Of a stretch of DNA of 64,000 nt, positions 52,005 through 61,007 are shown piece by piece. The stretch is taken from contig NZ_CP107995.1 of NCBI RefSeq assembly GCF_036116635.1, positions 8,494,001 through 8,558,000 of the forward strand. Reading direction: 5' to 3'. The notes under the pieces were generated by a model that worked only from the letters and a program-made list of their open reading frames with translations, was not told where the DNA came from and did no database searches. The number at the start of each line of letters is the position of its first letter. Within the stretch, counting starts at the first letter, position 1. The position numbers were made by a program, and so were the translations under genes. Source of the DNA: Amycolatopsis sp. NBC_00345. Its GTDB lineage: Bacteria; Actinomycetota; Actinomycetes; Mycobacteriales; Pseudonocardiaceae.

Positions 52005-52967
52005 ATGACCGCCAACCCGAAGAACCTGATTCTGGAGCCGGCCGCGCAGGCGTTCGCCGAGGCGACCGACCAGCCCCCGTACCTCTTCCAGCTCCCGCCC
52101 GCCGAGGGGCGCAACGCCGTGGACGGGGTGCAGGATGGCGACGTCGCCATGGCGCCCGCCGACATCGAGGTGCTGACCGTCCCGGGTGGACCGAACGGTG
52201 ACGTCGAGGTCCGCATCGTGAAGCCCGAAGGCGTGACCGGCGAGCTGCCCGTGCTCGTCTACATCCACGGCGCCGGCTGGGTTTTCGGCGACTTCCACAC
52301 CCACGAGCGGCTGGTCCGCGAGCTTGCCGCCGGCACCGGCGCGGCCGTGGTCTTCCCCGAGTACAGCCGTTCGCCCGAGGCGCGCTACCCGGTTGCCATC
52401 GAGGAGAGCTACGCCGCGGTCAAGTGGGTCGTGCGGCACGGCGCGGAAAAGGGACTCGACACCACGCGCATCGCGATCGCGGGTGACTCGGTCGGCGGGA
52501 ACATGACGGCGGCCCTGACCCTGATGGCCAAGGAGCGCGGCGACGTCAGCTTCCTGCAGCAGGTGCTCTTCTACCCGGTCACCGACGCGAGCTTCGACAC
52601 CGAGTCCTACCACGAGTTCGCCGAGGGCTACTTCCTCGCGCGTGAGGGCATGAAGTGGTTCTGGGACCAGTACACGACGGACGAGGCGCAGCGCGCGGAG
52701 ATCACCGCGTCGCCGCTGCGGGCGTCGTTGGAGCAACTCGCCGGGCTGCCGCCGGCACTCGTGATCACCGGTGAAGCGGACGTGCTCCGTGACGAGGGCG
52801 AGGCATACGCCGCTAAGCTTCGCGCGGCCGGCGTCGCGGTGACGGCGGTTCGGTACCAGGCCATCATCCACGACTTCGTGATGGTCAACGCGCTGCGCGG
52901 GACGCACGCCGCGGAGGCCGCCATCACTCAGGCGATCACCGTGCTGCGTCGCGCTTTCGGCAGCTGA
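52005..52967 (+). CDS. Alpha/beta-hydrolase, HSL-family esterase
   Basis: A 320-residue esterase of the hormone-sensitive-lipase family. The oxyanion motif reads YIHGAGW (usual form HGGG), the nucleophile is GDSVGGN, the acid lies in ITGEADVLRDEGE and the His in IIHDFVMVNA. GAGGAGG precedes ATG 52005. The divergent OhrR-like regulator suggests induction by an oxidant or toxic organic compound. Substrate unknown. Confidence 0.92.
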   Translation: MTANPKNLILEPAAQAFAEATDQPPYLFQLPPAEGRNAVDGVQDGDVAMAPADIEVLTVPGGPNGDVEVRIVKPEGVTGELPVLVYIHGAGWVFGDFHTHERLVRELAAGTGAAVVFPEYSRSPEARYPVAIEESYAAVKWVVRHGAEKGLDTTRIAIAGDSVGGNMTAALTLMAKERGDVSFLQQVLFYPVTDASFDTESYHEFAEGYFLAREGMKWFWDQYTTDEAQRAEITASPLRASLEQLAGLPPALVITGEADVLRDEGEAYAAKLRAAGVAVTAVRYQAIIHDFVMVNALRGTHAAEAAITQAITVLRRAFGS

Positions 52968-53008
52968 AAACCGCAGTTCAACGCCCGGCGGGACCCCTTT
53001 CGTTTTCT

Positions 53009-53024
53009 TGTGACGCGAGTCACC
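53009..53024 (+). promoter_or_regulatory. CRP/GlxR-like site
   Basis: TGTGACGCGAGTCACC matches TGTGA-N6-TCACA in 9 of 10 fixed positions and contains the dyad GTGAC-GCGA-GTCAC. It lies about 82 bases before the esterase start. It is the second such site in the window, after the one at the hydrogenase operon. Confidence 0.5.
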
Positions 53025-53105
53025 TGATCACAACGAGGGGGGCCCGCCAAACGTGTATTAGTACAGCGGGTCCCGCCTTTCGGACACGCGTCCTGGAGGT
53101 TTCCC

Positions 53106-54317
53106 GTGCACTTGAGCAGCATCCGGCTGGACTCGCCGGTCGAGCTTGGCGTTGTCGCCGCCTTGGCCGTGCTGGCGGTGATCGCCGTGCCGTGGTTCTG
53201 GGACCGCTGGCGCAAGCGCAAACAGATCGGTCGCAGTGCGACGATGCTCACGGCCGTGGTGCTCGTGGTGGTCAGCGTCGCGATGGCGGGCAACCTGATC
53301 GGCGGCTTCTTCCCGACGCTCGGCGCGCTGCTCGGCACCGGTGCGTACTCCTCTGACGGCGTTGACGCCGAGGGCGGCGACAACGGCACGGACCTCGACC
53401 AGCTGCGTGACGCCGGCGCGATGCACGCGAAGGCCGGCAAGGGGACCGTCGTGCACATGAAGGTCACCGGCCGCCGGACCGGGCTGAGCCGCGACTCCGT
53501 GGTCTACCTGCCGCCGCAGTACTTCGAACCGGCTTACCGCACGCTGCGGTTCCCCGCGATCGAGTGGATCCCGAACTACCCGTCCGGGCCCGAGGTGGCC
53601 GCCATCTACAAGCTGCCGGACCAGCTCGACGCGGCGATCAAGAAGCACGCGCTGCCGCCCACCGTCGTGGTCATCCCGGACCCCACGGGCCAGCCGAAGA
53701 TCGGGCACGACACCGAATGCGTCGACGAGGTCAACGGCACGCCCAACGACACCTACCTCTCCGCGGACGTGCGCGAGTGGGCCATCCAGCGCCTCGGCCT
53801 CAACCCCGACCGACGGGCGTGGACCATCGCGGGCTGGTCGTCCGGCGGTTACTGCGCGATGAACATGGTGACGCGCCATCCGCAGTGGTTCGGCCAGGCA
53901 GTGAGCGTCGGCGGGTACGACAAGGCCCAGGACAACGACGGCCAGACGGAGGACCTCTTCCACGGCCGTCGCGACATCGACGACGCGAACAACGTGCGCG
54001 TGAACGTCCGCCTGCACCCGTCCCCCGTGGACATCCTGGCGGTCGCGGGGAGCCAGGAGAAGTACGAGAGCTTTGCGATCGGCCAGATCCACCAGGCCGC
54101 GCAGTCGCCGGTCCGGTTCTACTCGTGGGAGATCCCGGACGCTGGCCACAACATGAACACGTTCAAGTCCCAGCTGCCCGACCTGCTGGCGTGGATCGGC
54201 GAGCGGATCCCGGCGCCCGCGGTGGTCGGCAGGCACGTCGATGTCAGCGGCGGGGTGCGGCCGTGGCCGTTGCCGTCCTCGGGCGCGCGCGGCGGGCTGT
54301 CGGCGATGGAGCAGTGA
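53106..54317 (+). CDS. Membrane-anchored esterase, mycolyltransferase (antigen 85)-like fold
   Basis: A 403-residue protein with three N-terminal hydrophobic segments (about residues 12-90), then an external alpha/beta-hydrolase domain. RDSVVYLPPQYF and FPAIEWIPNYPSG open it, the nucleophile is GWSSGGYCA, and the His lies in PDAGHNMNTF. This resembles the esterase D/antigen-85 group common in mycolate-making actinobacteria, though mycolate itself is not proven here. GGAGG precedes GTG 53106. The end is convergent with a beta-lactamase-like gene. Confidence 0.87.
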   Translation: MHLSSIRLDSPVELGVVAALAVLAVIAVPWFWDRWRKRKQIGRSATMLTAVVLVVVSVAMAGNLIGGFFPTLGALLGTGAYSSDGVDAEGGDNGTDLDQLRDAGAMHAKAGKGTVVHMKVTGRRTGLSRDSVVYLPPQYFEPAYRTLRFPAIEWIPNYPSGPEVAAIYKLPDQLDAAIKKHALPPTVVVIPDPTGQPKIGHDTECVDEVNGTPNDTYLSADVREWAIQRLGLNPDRRAWTIAGWSSGGYCAMNMVTRHPQWFGQAVSVGGYDKAQDNDGQTEDLFHGRRDIDDANNVRVNVRLHPSPVDILAVAGSQEKYESFAIGQIHQAAQSPVRFYSWEIPDAGHNMNTFKSQLPDLLAWIGERIPAPAVVGRHVDVSGGVRPWPLPSSGARGGLSAMEQ

Positions 54318-54351
54318 GCCGGTTCTGCGGTTTGTAAATACTCGCAGTGAG

Positions 54352-55221
54352 TCAGTTTCGCAGTAGTGGGACGAGATTCTTGACCACATTCGTGATCTGC
54401 TGCTTGGCGGCGTCGTAGCCGACGGACTGCGGTTGCTCGGTCAGCACGACGACCACGAACTGGTTTTTCCCGACCAGCCCGGACGTGTGGAGCATCATCG
54501 TCGGGCGGCAGCAGGACCAGCCCTGCTTGACGGCCCACGGCAGGTCGCCCACGGCGTCGGGGATGCCGAAGTACTGGCGGAAGCCGTCGGCGCCGTTCGC
54601 GGTGGCGTTGCGCAGCGCGGTCAGGATGGTGTCGCGGGCGGGCGCGGGGGCTTCGTCGAGCAGGTAGCGGTAGATGCGCACGATGTCGTTGGCGGTGATT
54701 TCCGTGTCGCCCCAACGGCCCGGGTTCGACGGCGGCTGAGTCCCGGTGAGTCCCATGCGCCGGACCGCGTTGGTGACGATCGACGTCTCGCCGCCGTCGA
54801 CCCAGAGCCGGCTGGCGATGGTGTCGTCGCTGCGGGAGAGCATCTGGCTGATGAGTTCGGGCGATTGCCCGGTCTCCAGCGCGTTGAGGGCGATGAGGAG
54901 CTTGACGAGCGACGCCGACGTGTAGCCGCGGTCCGCGTTCACGGAGAGCGCGAAGGTCCCCTTCGCGCGGTCGAACACGACGGCGCTGACGTGGCCGTCC
55001 GGTAGCAGCGCCTCCAGCGAGCCCGCCACGCCGTTGTCCGACGGGTTCGGCTTTTGCTGCTTTTCCGGGGTGGTAATTGGCTTTTCCGAAGTGGCGCTGC
55101 CGACCGCGGCCACGGGGATCGGTAACGGCGTGTGTCTCAGCGGCGTCGTCACCACGACGGTCAGCGTGACCAGCGCCCCTACACACAGCCCCACGAGGAA
55201 GAGCAGATTTACCTTGCGCAT
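54352..55221 (-). CDS. Exported class A beta-lactamase-like serine hydrolase
   Basis: A 289-residue protein with an N-terminal signal or anchor (MRKVNLLFLVGLCVGALVTLTVVV) and a class A lactamase/D-peptidase fold. The S-x-x-K motif is SLVK in YTSASLVKLLIAL, the second motif is SDD (usual SDN), and the third is KQG in VKQGWSC in place of KTG. Two adjacent cysteines follow (SCCRP). The changed motifs suggest a wall-acting hydrolase or inactive relative rather than a true lactamase. Confidence 0.82.
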   Translation of the reverse strand: MRKVNLLFLVGLCVGALVTLTVVVTTPLRHTPLPIPVAAVGSATSEKPITTPEKQQKPNPSDNGVAGSLEALLPDGHVSAVVFDRAKGTFALSVNADRGYTSASLVKLLIALNALETGQSPELISQMLSRSDDTIASRLWVDGGETSIVTNAVRRMGLTGTQPPSNPGRWGDTEITANDIVRIYRYLLDEAPAPARDTILTALRNATANGADGFRQYFGIPDAVGDLPWAVKQGWSCCRPTMMLHTSGLVGKNQFVVVVLTEQPQSVGYDAAKQQITNVVKNLVPLLRN

Positions 55222-55339
55222 GACCGGACTTGTCCGATCGCACCGGCAGGGTTCGCTGGATCGGGTGACTTTGTGGGATAGCTCTCGGATCAGGGCGAAT
55301 CCGGTGACGCTCCGGGTGGCTGCGGGCAAGCACCGGCGG

Positions 55340-55399
55340 TTCGCGCTGAGTTGGTCTGCACTGAGTTGGTTCGCGCTGTGTCGTTTCGCACTGGGTGAA
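55340..55399. repeat. 15-bp tandem repeat, four degenerate copies
   Basis: TTCGCGCTGAGTTGG (55340), TCTGCACTGAGTTGG (55355), TTCGCGCTGTGTCGT (55370), TTCGCACTGGGTGAA (55385). The last two overlap the promoter-like sequence of the DUF4383 gene. Confidence 0.85.
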
Positions 55400-55409
55400 G
55401 GCGGGGTAT
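55383..55409 (+). promoter_or_regulatory. SigF-type promoter for the DUF4383 gene
   Basis: GTTT (55383-55386), 17 bases, then GGGTAT (55404-55409), an exact match to the actinobacterial SigF/SigB consensus. The start codon is 51 bases downstream. It suggests that the gene belongs to the regulon of the stress sigma factor at 24506. Confidence 0.6.
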
Positions 55410-55460
55410 CCCTCCGGAGTGACCATCGCCGTCACTTCACCATTGGGAAGGACTGGAGTC

Positions 55461-56228
55461 ATGGTTCATGCGCATGGAGCCCGGATCCGGGTGGAGGGCC
55501 TGCAGCCCGCGCAGGTTCTGGCCGCCCTCGTGGGTGTGGTGTTCCTGGTCTTCGGCATCGTGGGGTTCACCAGGACCGGGTTCGGCGACTTCGCCGGCCA
55601 CCACGACGCCGGCTTCTGGCGGTTCTCCGCCAACCCGATGAACAACCTCGTGCACGTGGTGACCGGTCTGCTCGGCTTGGCGCTCGCGTTCGGCTCCGGC
55701 CGCGCGCGCGTCTTCGGCTGGCTGCTGTTCCTCGGGTACGGCGTGCTGTTCGTCTGGGGCCTGATGATCACCGGGACGATCACGGCCAACCCGTTCGCCA
55801 ACGCGGGCAACCCGCTCGACGTGACGGCCGCGGACAACTGGCTGCACCTCGGCATCGCCGCGCTCGGCCTGTTCATCGCCGTGTTGCCGGCGCGCCGCCG
55901 CGTCCGAATCCCGGAGCAGACCGCCGCCACACCCGAGGGCGCCGACGACGTGACGACCGTGGACCGGGTCGCCCCGGCCACCGCAGCCGGCCCGGCCGAG
56001 GGCCAGGCCGCGACTGCCCGGGATCGCGACCCTGTTGTCCAGGGCGCTGGAACTGCCCGGAACTCCGGCGTTGTCAATGACCCTGCCGGTGTGCAGAACC
56101 CTGGTGCGGTCAATGCCCCTGGTGCTGTCCACAACTCGGGCGCTGTCAACGATCCTGGCGCGACCGTCCGCGGTCCCGCCGTCACTCCCACCCCGCGTGA
56201 GAAGCGCGGGCCGGGCCTGGCGCACTAG
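55461..56228 (+). CDS. DUF4383 membrane protein with repeat tail
   Basis: A 255-residue protein. Residues 1-155 have four helices with FGIVGFTRTGFGDFAGHHDAGFWRFSANPMNNLVHVVTG, the DUF4383 pattern; the function of the family is unknown. The last about 60 residues are a hydrophilic tail built from six-residue repeats (NSGVVN, DPAGVQ, NPGAVN, APGAVH, NSGAVN, DPGATV). TGGAG precedes ATG 55461. The likely SigF-type promoter makes it a general stress gene. A dead transposase follows directly. Confidence 0.85.
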   Translation: MVHAHGARIRVEGLQPAQVLAALVGVVFLVFGIVGFTRTGFGDFAGHHDAGFWRFSANPMNNLVHVVTGLLGLALAFGSGRARVFGWLLFLGYGVLFVWGLMITGTITANPFANAGNPLDVTAADNWLHLGIAALGLFIAVLPARRRVRIPEQTAATPEGADDVTTVDRVAPATAAGPAEGQAATARDRDPVVQGAGTARNSGVVNDPAGVQNPGAVNAPGAVHNSGAVNDPGATVRGPAVTPTPREKRGPGLAH

Positions 56229-56235
56229 GGGTCCG

Positions 56236-56775
56236 CAAAGCCACATGACGGGGGTGGCCAGGTCGATCATTCCTCGACAAGACCGGGCTGTTTTGTCGTA
56301 GCGGGTGTCGATGGCGCGGTACTGCCTGAGCCGTTGGAAGCAGCGTTCGATGACGGTGCGCGCTATCGGCAGCGGTCGTCCCCAGTGGTCGGTCACGAGG
56401 TGGGTCTTGGTGATGGGTCCACCTCGCGACCGGCCGACAGCATGATCAACCCGGTTGCCGCTGTCCGCCGGAGGATCTGTCCGCCCCCGTGCGCACGGTG
56501 CTGGGGCCCCGGCAGGGTGCTGGTGGACGCCCACGATCGAGGAACCGACCGAGATTTTCCGGCCCAGTTCCTCGATTGCCTCGGCGATGGCCCAAGCCCC
56601 GCCGACCAGCGCGGTCAGGGTGCCGTTACGAGCCCAAATGCCAGAATCGGTTGGTGATCCACGCTCCGTAGCGTTCTGACCGGTCGCGCCAGGCGACACC
56701 GGTCTCGCACTTGTTGAGCAGGCCGTTGATCACCCGCCGGTCATCGAGCCGCCGGCAGCACTTGAGGACACTCCC
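56236..56775 (-). pseudogene. Dead IS5-family transposase
   Basis: Pieces of one transposase are spread over shifted frames on the minus strand: LDDRRVINGLLNKCETGVAWRDRSERYGAW (about 56770-56650), then NGTLTALVGGAWAIAEAIEELGRKISVGSSIVGVHQH, then DHAVGRSRGGPITKTHLVTD. The text then jumps from GRPLP to TVIERCFQRLRQYRAIDTRYDKTA, so about 90 residues with the central catalytic part are deleted. It ends near MIDLATPVMWL. No intact ends were recognised. Confidence 0.85.
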
Positions 56776-57296
56776 TAGAGGCAGCCGTGGTTGCGTACGC
56801 GATGCGCGCACGTCCTCCGGTCGTTTCGCCCGCCGTGGGCGCCGCCATCACCTGCTGCGGCCTGCTTACGCGATGAACGCCAGCTTCGCCGCCACGGTCG
56901 ATCAGTCAGTACTGGTTGCCGTTGTAGTTGTGGTCGCGATTCGCTGCCGCGACCTGAGCCTCCACCACGGTGAAACCTTGGCGCAGCAGCCTCCCGAGGT
57001 CGGCACCGGATCAGGCGCTTATGGGGACCCGCCCATGCCGCCGATGGTCCGTTTTCGAGCGCACGCAAGGTCATGACCCAGCATGAACATCGGTCCCGCG
57101 CAGCCGCCGTGAACCTTGAAGTCCCTGGCATAACTGCCCGGCACCAACCGGAGGGGTTGCCATGCCGACGGGTGCAGTGCTCTCGGGTCCAGGCCCGGAA
57201 GGACCTTCGGGCAACGTTGCGCCCCGCCGCAACGCCGCCCGACACCAGGCGTCTCTCTGAGTAAAGCTTCACCAATTGTCGCAGAGGGGCGCCGAA
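56776..57296. other. Gap without recognisable gene
   Basis: Open frames here are short, differ in style from neighbouring genes and match nothing I know. The stretch lies between the dead transposase and a lipoprotein gene, and may be scrambled insertion-sequence flank. The last 40 bases (AGTAAAGCTT..., AT-richer) probably hold the lipoprotein promoter. Confidence 0.5.
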
Positions 57297-58274
57297 ATGG
57301 GATTCACCGCGAAGAAGACGATTCGTCTGGCGATGATCGGCGGGGCGATCGCTGCCACCGCAGTCCTTTCCGCGTGCAGCGGAAACACCGCCGGAAACAG
57401 TTCTCCGGTGAAGAACGCGGCGGACACCGCGGCCATCCAGCACTCGCCGCAGGGCGCGGCCACCGGCGGATCCGGCGGATCCGGCAAGGCGAACGGCGGC
57501 GACTTCACCGACGCGGACGGCAACGTCAACTGCAGCAAACTGGATGGCAAACACGTCAGCCCTCCCGGCGGCCCGCAGATGGACGTGATCGCCAACACGG
57601 CGACCACCGGCACCAACCCGGGCTGCGACACCGCGTTCAACGTGATCAACGAGTACTACAAGGAAATCCCGGCCAAGGGCGAAGGCCCCGGCAAACGCGT
57701 GCTCGACATCTTCGGCCACTGGACCTGCGCCGGGCAAGCGGACGACGCCAACCCCAACGGCACCGTCTGCGGCAAGGACGGCCGTTCCGACTACATGATC
57801 GAGACCCGCCCGGCCAGCCAGGACAACGGACCGGCGCCTCATGCGCAGCCACAGCCACAGCCACAGCCGCAGGACCAGCCCCAGCCGCAGGACCAGCCCC
57901 AGCCGCAGCAGCGCCGGTTCCCGAACACCACCCAGAACGTGCAGTTCACCGGCTTCGACACCAGCGTCAACATGGCCACCTTCCAGCTGGTCAGCTTCCA
58001 GCCCGGCGGCTCCGACGGCGGCCATTACGACCGGGTCGACGAAAAGATCTACCGTCTCCCGCTGGTCAGCGACGCCATCGTGTGGAGCGCGGCCACCCTG
58101 TGCCAGAACGACAACCAGGTCACCATCGACGACCAAGGCCTCGGCAACCTGCGGTGCGACGCTGACCAGCTGCGCCAAACCCTGCTCAGCGGCACCGCCA
58201 CCCCAGCCCTCGCCCAGATCCTGGTGAGCGGCGACGACCAGATCGCGCAGGTCAAGGAGATCTATCACCCCTGA
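57297..58274 (+). CDS. Secreted lipoprotein with PQ-repeat linker
   Basis: A 325-residue lipoprotein: signal peptide with lipobox LSAC (Cys at about residue 27), a Gly/Ser linker, a first domain with CSKLDGKHVSPPGGPQMDVIAN and several cysteines (CDTAF, WTCAG, TVCGK), then a Pro/Gln repeat (QPQPQPQDQPQPQ, about residues 182-202). A second domain follows (NVQFTGFDTSVNMATFQLVSFQPGG). ATG 57297 begins the signal; an upstream TTG adds nothing. I do not know the family. A strong terminator follows. Confidence 0.82.
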   Translation: MGFTAKKTIRLAMIGGAIAATAVLSACSGNTAGNSSPVKNAADTAAIQHSPQGAATGGSGGSGKANGGDFTDADGNVNCSKLDGKHVSPPGGPQMDVIANTATTGTNPGCDTAFNVINEYYKEIPAKGEGPGKRVLDIFGHWTCAGQADDANPNGTVCGKDGRSDYMIETRPASQDNGPAPHAQPQPQPQPQDQPQPQDQPQPQQRRFPNTTQNVQFTGFDTSVNMATFQLVSFQPGGSDGGHYDRVDEKIYRLPLVSDAIVWSAATLCQNDNQVTIDDQGLGNLRCDADQLRQTLLSGTATPALAQILVSGDDQIAQVKEIYHP

Positions 58275-58292
58275 CCAGCACAACCTCCCCTG

Positions 58293-58325
58293 AAAGGGCG
58301 GCCGGGAATCTCCCGGCCGCCCTTT
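58293..58325 (+). terminator. Rho-independent terminator
   Basis: AAAGGGCGGCCGGGA (58293-58307) pairs perfectly with TCCCGGCCGCCCTTT (58311-58325) over a three-base loop, and the right arm ends in TTTT. It lies 18 bases after the lipoprotein stop. Confidence 0.93.
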
Positions 58326-58610
58326 TCGTGAAATCACCTCCCTCGCCCGGCCGCCTGCCGAAACATTGCGCTACCAATTTCTGGCGCGGCCTCTCACAAT
58401 TTCAGGTTCTCCACGATGTTTTCCCTTCTCCCCGGACAGACGGCGTATTCGGATTTCCCTCGCGATAGCCACGAGCCGGGCGGCGGTATTTCGTCAGCCT
58501 CATCTGGGGCGAAGAGATGGCTGGAAAGCGAGACCCGAGGTCGACCGGCAGGGCCAGCACACGTTTCCGAGTGCGGAGACCCTCGCCCGGTTCGCGGAGG
58601 GAACCGTCTC

Positions 58611-58640
58611 CCTGCCCCTGCCCCTGCCCCTGCCCCTGCC
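58611..58640 (+). repeat. Hexanucleotide microsatellite (CCTGCC)5
   Basis: Five exact CCTGCC units in a row. Confidence 0.95.
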
Positions 58641-58909
58641 CCCGGTCGGCCGGGTGGTGCCTCGGTTCCCCCGCGCGGCGGTCGCCGAACGGCTGAGCGA
58701 AGCCGAACCGGAGCCGGCCACCTCCGTCCGATCCGCCTCCACCGTGCCTCCTGTACGCGGAGCGTGCGGTCGAGCGGATGGCCGGACCGCGGCAACCGGA
58801 CCACAGCGCGATCGGCCGCACCGGCACCCGATTCCCCGGTCCCGCTGATGCGGACCGGCTGAGCAGCGAGACCAGACCCGAGCCGGCAGAGCCGGACCTG
58901 GATCTCGCT

Positions 58910-59148
58910 GAGCAGGCTCCGGGACCGAGCCCCGCGGAGCTGGACCCAGATCTCGCCGAGCACGATCCGGTCAGAGTCCTTGCTGAGCAGGAGCCGGATC
59001 TTGCCGAGCACGATCCGGGGCAGAGCCGGCGGAGCAGGATCCGGATCTCGTCGAGCACGATCTGGGACCGAGCCCGGCGGAGCAGGACCCGGATCTTGCC
59101 GAACACGATCCGGGGCAGAGTCCTGCGGAGCAGGAGCCCGCCATCGCA
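58910..59148. repeat. 48-bp tandem repeat, five copies
   Basis: Units begin GAGCAGGCTC (58910), GAGCACGATC (58958), GAGCACGATC (59006), GAGCACGATC (59053) and GAACACGATC (59101), so spacings are 48, 48, 47 and 48. A 48-bp unit would encode 16 residues (PDLAEHDP core). The 47-bp copy throws the frame. Confidence 0.85.
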
Positions 59149-59318
59149 CCCGGCCTCGCCGCCTGGCCGGATCCGAAGCCAGCACACTCCGCATCTAGGA
59201 GCGGCATGCCGAAGCGCTCTTCCACACGTGCGTCCGCAGTCGTCATCACACGGCGGGATCCCAGCCGTAGCCACATGGAAGACCGGGAAGAGCGGCTCAG
59301 CGGAACCGTCGACTACCT

Positions 59319-61007
59319 TCAGTCATCTTCCAGGGCGCGATCAACCATTCGCCCGGCGGCGCCCGTGTATTGCGTGGGATCGAGCAGATCAGCGAGCTTC
59401 GAGGCGTCCAGCACGGCGGTGATCTCGGGCGATTCGGCGAGGACGGCGCCCAGCGGGCGGTTTTCCTCGATCGCGCGTGCGGACGCGTCGCCGAGTACCT
59501 CCTTCGCGCGTGTCTTGCCGAGCAGTGGCGCGAGCGTGGCGGAGAGTCGTTCGGAGACGATCAGCCCGTGCGTGATCTCGAGGTTCGCCGCCATGCGGTT
59601 TGGGTGCACGACGAGGCCGCGCGCCAGTTCGACGGCCGTGTGCGCCGCGCCGCCGGTCAGCCGCAGGCATTCGCGCAGCAGTTGCCACTCGGCCTGCCAG
59701 ACGCCGGCGGACCGTTCGTCCTCGGCCAGCCCGGCCTGCGTCACGCCCGCTGCTAGCACCGGCACCTGCAGCGCGGCGGAGCGGATCAGCGCGGACAGCA
59801 CAGGGTTTCGTTTGTGCGGCATGGCGGACGAGCCGCCGCCGGCCGGTTCGGTGACCTCGCCCAGTTCGGTGCGCGTGAGCGCGAGAACGTCGACGGCGAA
59901 CTTGCCCAGCGCGACGGCGGCCATTGCCAAGACGCTGGCGACGTCGGCGACGGGCGTCCGGTTCGCGTGCCACGGCAGCGTCGGCGCGGCGAGGCCGGTC
60001 TCTTCGACGAAGGCGTTGACCAGACGTTCGGCGTAGTCGTCGGTGCCGTCGCCGTACTCGGCGTACGCGGCGAGCGTCCCGGCTGCGCCACCGAGTGACA
60101 CGGGCAGCCCACCGTCGAGCACGCGCCGCACCCGGCTGGCGGCGTCGAGCACGCCCTGCCGCCACGTCGCGGCTTTGAGCCCGAACGTGGTGGGCACGGC
60201 GTGCGCGGTGAGCGTGCGTCCGGGCATGGTCGTGTCGCGGTGCACGCGCGCCAATTCGCCGAGCGCGTGAGCCGTGGCGTCGAGATCGTCGGCGAGCAAC
60301 CGCAACGTCCGCTGGGCGACCAGCATCATGGCCGTGTCGACGATGTCCTGACTCGTCGACCCGCGGTGCACGTGATCCGCCGCGGCCGCGTCCACCCGCC
60401 CGACCGCCGCGGCCAGCACCTTGACCAGCCCGACCACGGGATTCGCCGTCGCCCGCGCCTCTCGGGCCAACGCAGTGACGTCGATGCCCGGGGGAGTGGC
60501 GGCGTGTGTCGGCTCTGGGTTGCTGCGCCCGGTGTGATTGGTGGGCGCAGGGTTGCTGCGCGCGGTGGGATTGGCGGACGCTGGATTGCTGACTCCGGCG
60601 GGGGAAGCTGGTGCTGGGTCGCCGAGTCCGGCGGTGGGGGTTGGTGCTGGGCTGCCGAGTCCGGCGGTGGGGGTTGATGGGGAGGTACTGGGTCCGGCGG
60701 TGGTGGGCGCTGGGCTGCGGCGTTCGGTGGCGGTGGCGGACGCTGGGTCGCTTACTCCGGTGGGAATGGCTGGTTCCTGGCCGCCGATCTCCGCCGCCGT
60801 TGGTGTCTGGCCGCCGAGTTGCCTGGCGACCGCGGTGATCACCTCCGCCGCTTCGGCCGGGACAGTGCCCAGCCGTGCCTGGGCCCGGGCGAGCGCGGAC
60901 TCGGCGTCCAGCATGGCTCGCAGCCAAGCGCAGTCCCCGGTGCTCGCTTCGGCCGGCGTCCCGGCCCGTACCGGCGACAACAACCCGGAATCAGGATCGG
61001 CGGTCAT
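59319..61007 (-). CDS. pcaB: Carboxymuconate cycloisomerase/adenylosuccinate-lyase family enzyme with low-complexity insertion
   Basis: A 562-residue fumarase/aspartase superfamily protein, most like 3-carboxy-cis,cis-muconate cycloisomerase (protocatechuate pathway). HRGSTSQDIVDTAMML and GGSSAMPHKRNPV (the superfamily signature) are intact. Family members are about 450 residues; here about 100 extra residues (about 70-170) of Pro/Ala/Thr/Ser repeats (TAGLGSPAPTPTAGLGDPAP...) are inserted in the N-terminal domain, between GGQTPTAAEIGG and PPGIDVTALAREARAT. ATG 61007 starts MTADPDSGLL. No other pca gene is near, so PcaB is a best guess. Confidence 0.8.
   Translation of the reverse strand: MTADPDSGLLSPVRAGTPAEASTGDCAWLRAMLDAESALARAQARLGTVPAEAAEVITAVARQLGGQTPTAAEIGGQEPAIPTGVSDPASATATERRSPAPTTAGPSTSPSTPTAGLGSPAPTPTAGLGDPAPASPAGVSNPASANPTARSNPAPTNHTGRSNPEPTHAATPPGIDVTALAREARATANPVVGLVKVLAAAVGRVDAAAADHVHRGSTSQDIVDTAMMLVAQRTLRLLADDLDATAHALGELARVHRDTTMPGRTLTAHAVPTTFGLKAATWRQGVLDAASRVRRVLDGGLPVSLGGAAGTLAAYAEYGDGTDDYAERLVNAFVEETGLAAPTLPWHANRTPVADVASVLAMAAVALGKFAVDVLALTRTELGEVTEPAGGGSSAMPHKRNPVLSALIRSAALQVPVLAAGVTQAGLAEDERSAGVWQAEWQLLRECLRLTGGAAHTAVELARGLVVHPNRMAANLEITHGLIVSERLSATLAPLLGKTRAKEVLGDASARAIEENRPLGAVLAESPEITAVLDASKLADLLDPTQYTGAAGRMVDRALEDD

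Larger units (their letters stand above)
58326..59318. other. About 1 kb without a convincing gene, repeat-rich
   Basis: Open frames on both strands are low in complexity and follow the repeats. It holds a hexamer array at 58611-58640 and a 48-bp array at 58910-59148. A frame on the plus strand from about 58778 reads EQxPDLAEHDP-type units but is broken by a 47-bp copy. It may be a decayed repeat protein. Confidence 0.6.

Noticed and set aside
53106..55221. Antibiotic-resistance beta-lactamase and partner
   Set aside because: The class A-like protein has KQG and SDD in place of KTG and SDN, and the neighbours do not suggest resistance. I call it lactamase-like only.
58910..59148. CRISPR array
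   Set aside because: Repeats abut each other and diverge along their full length, and no cas gene is present.
58402..59274. 290-residue minus-strand ORF in the repeat region
   Set aside because: It reads Ser/Cys/Arg-rich repeats with no domain, and the repeat units make more sense on the plus strand.
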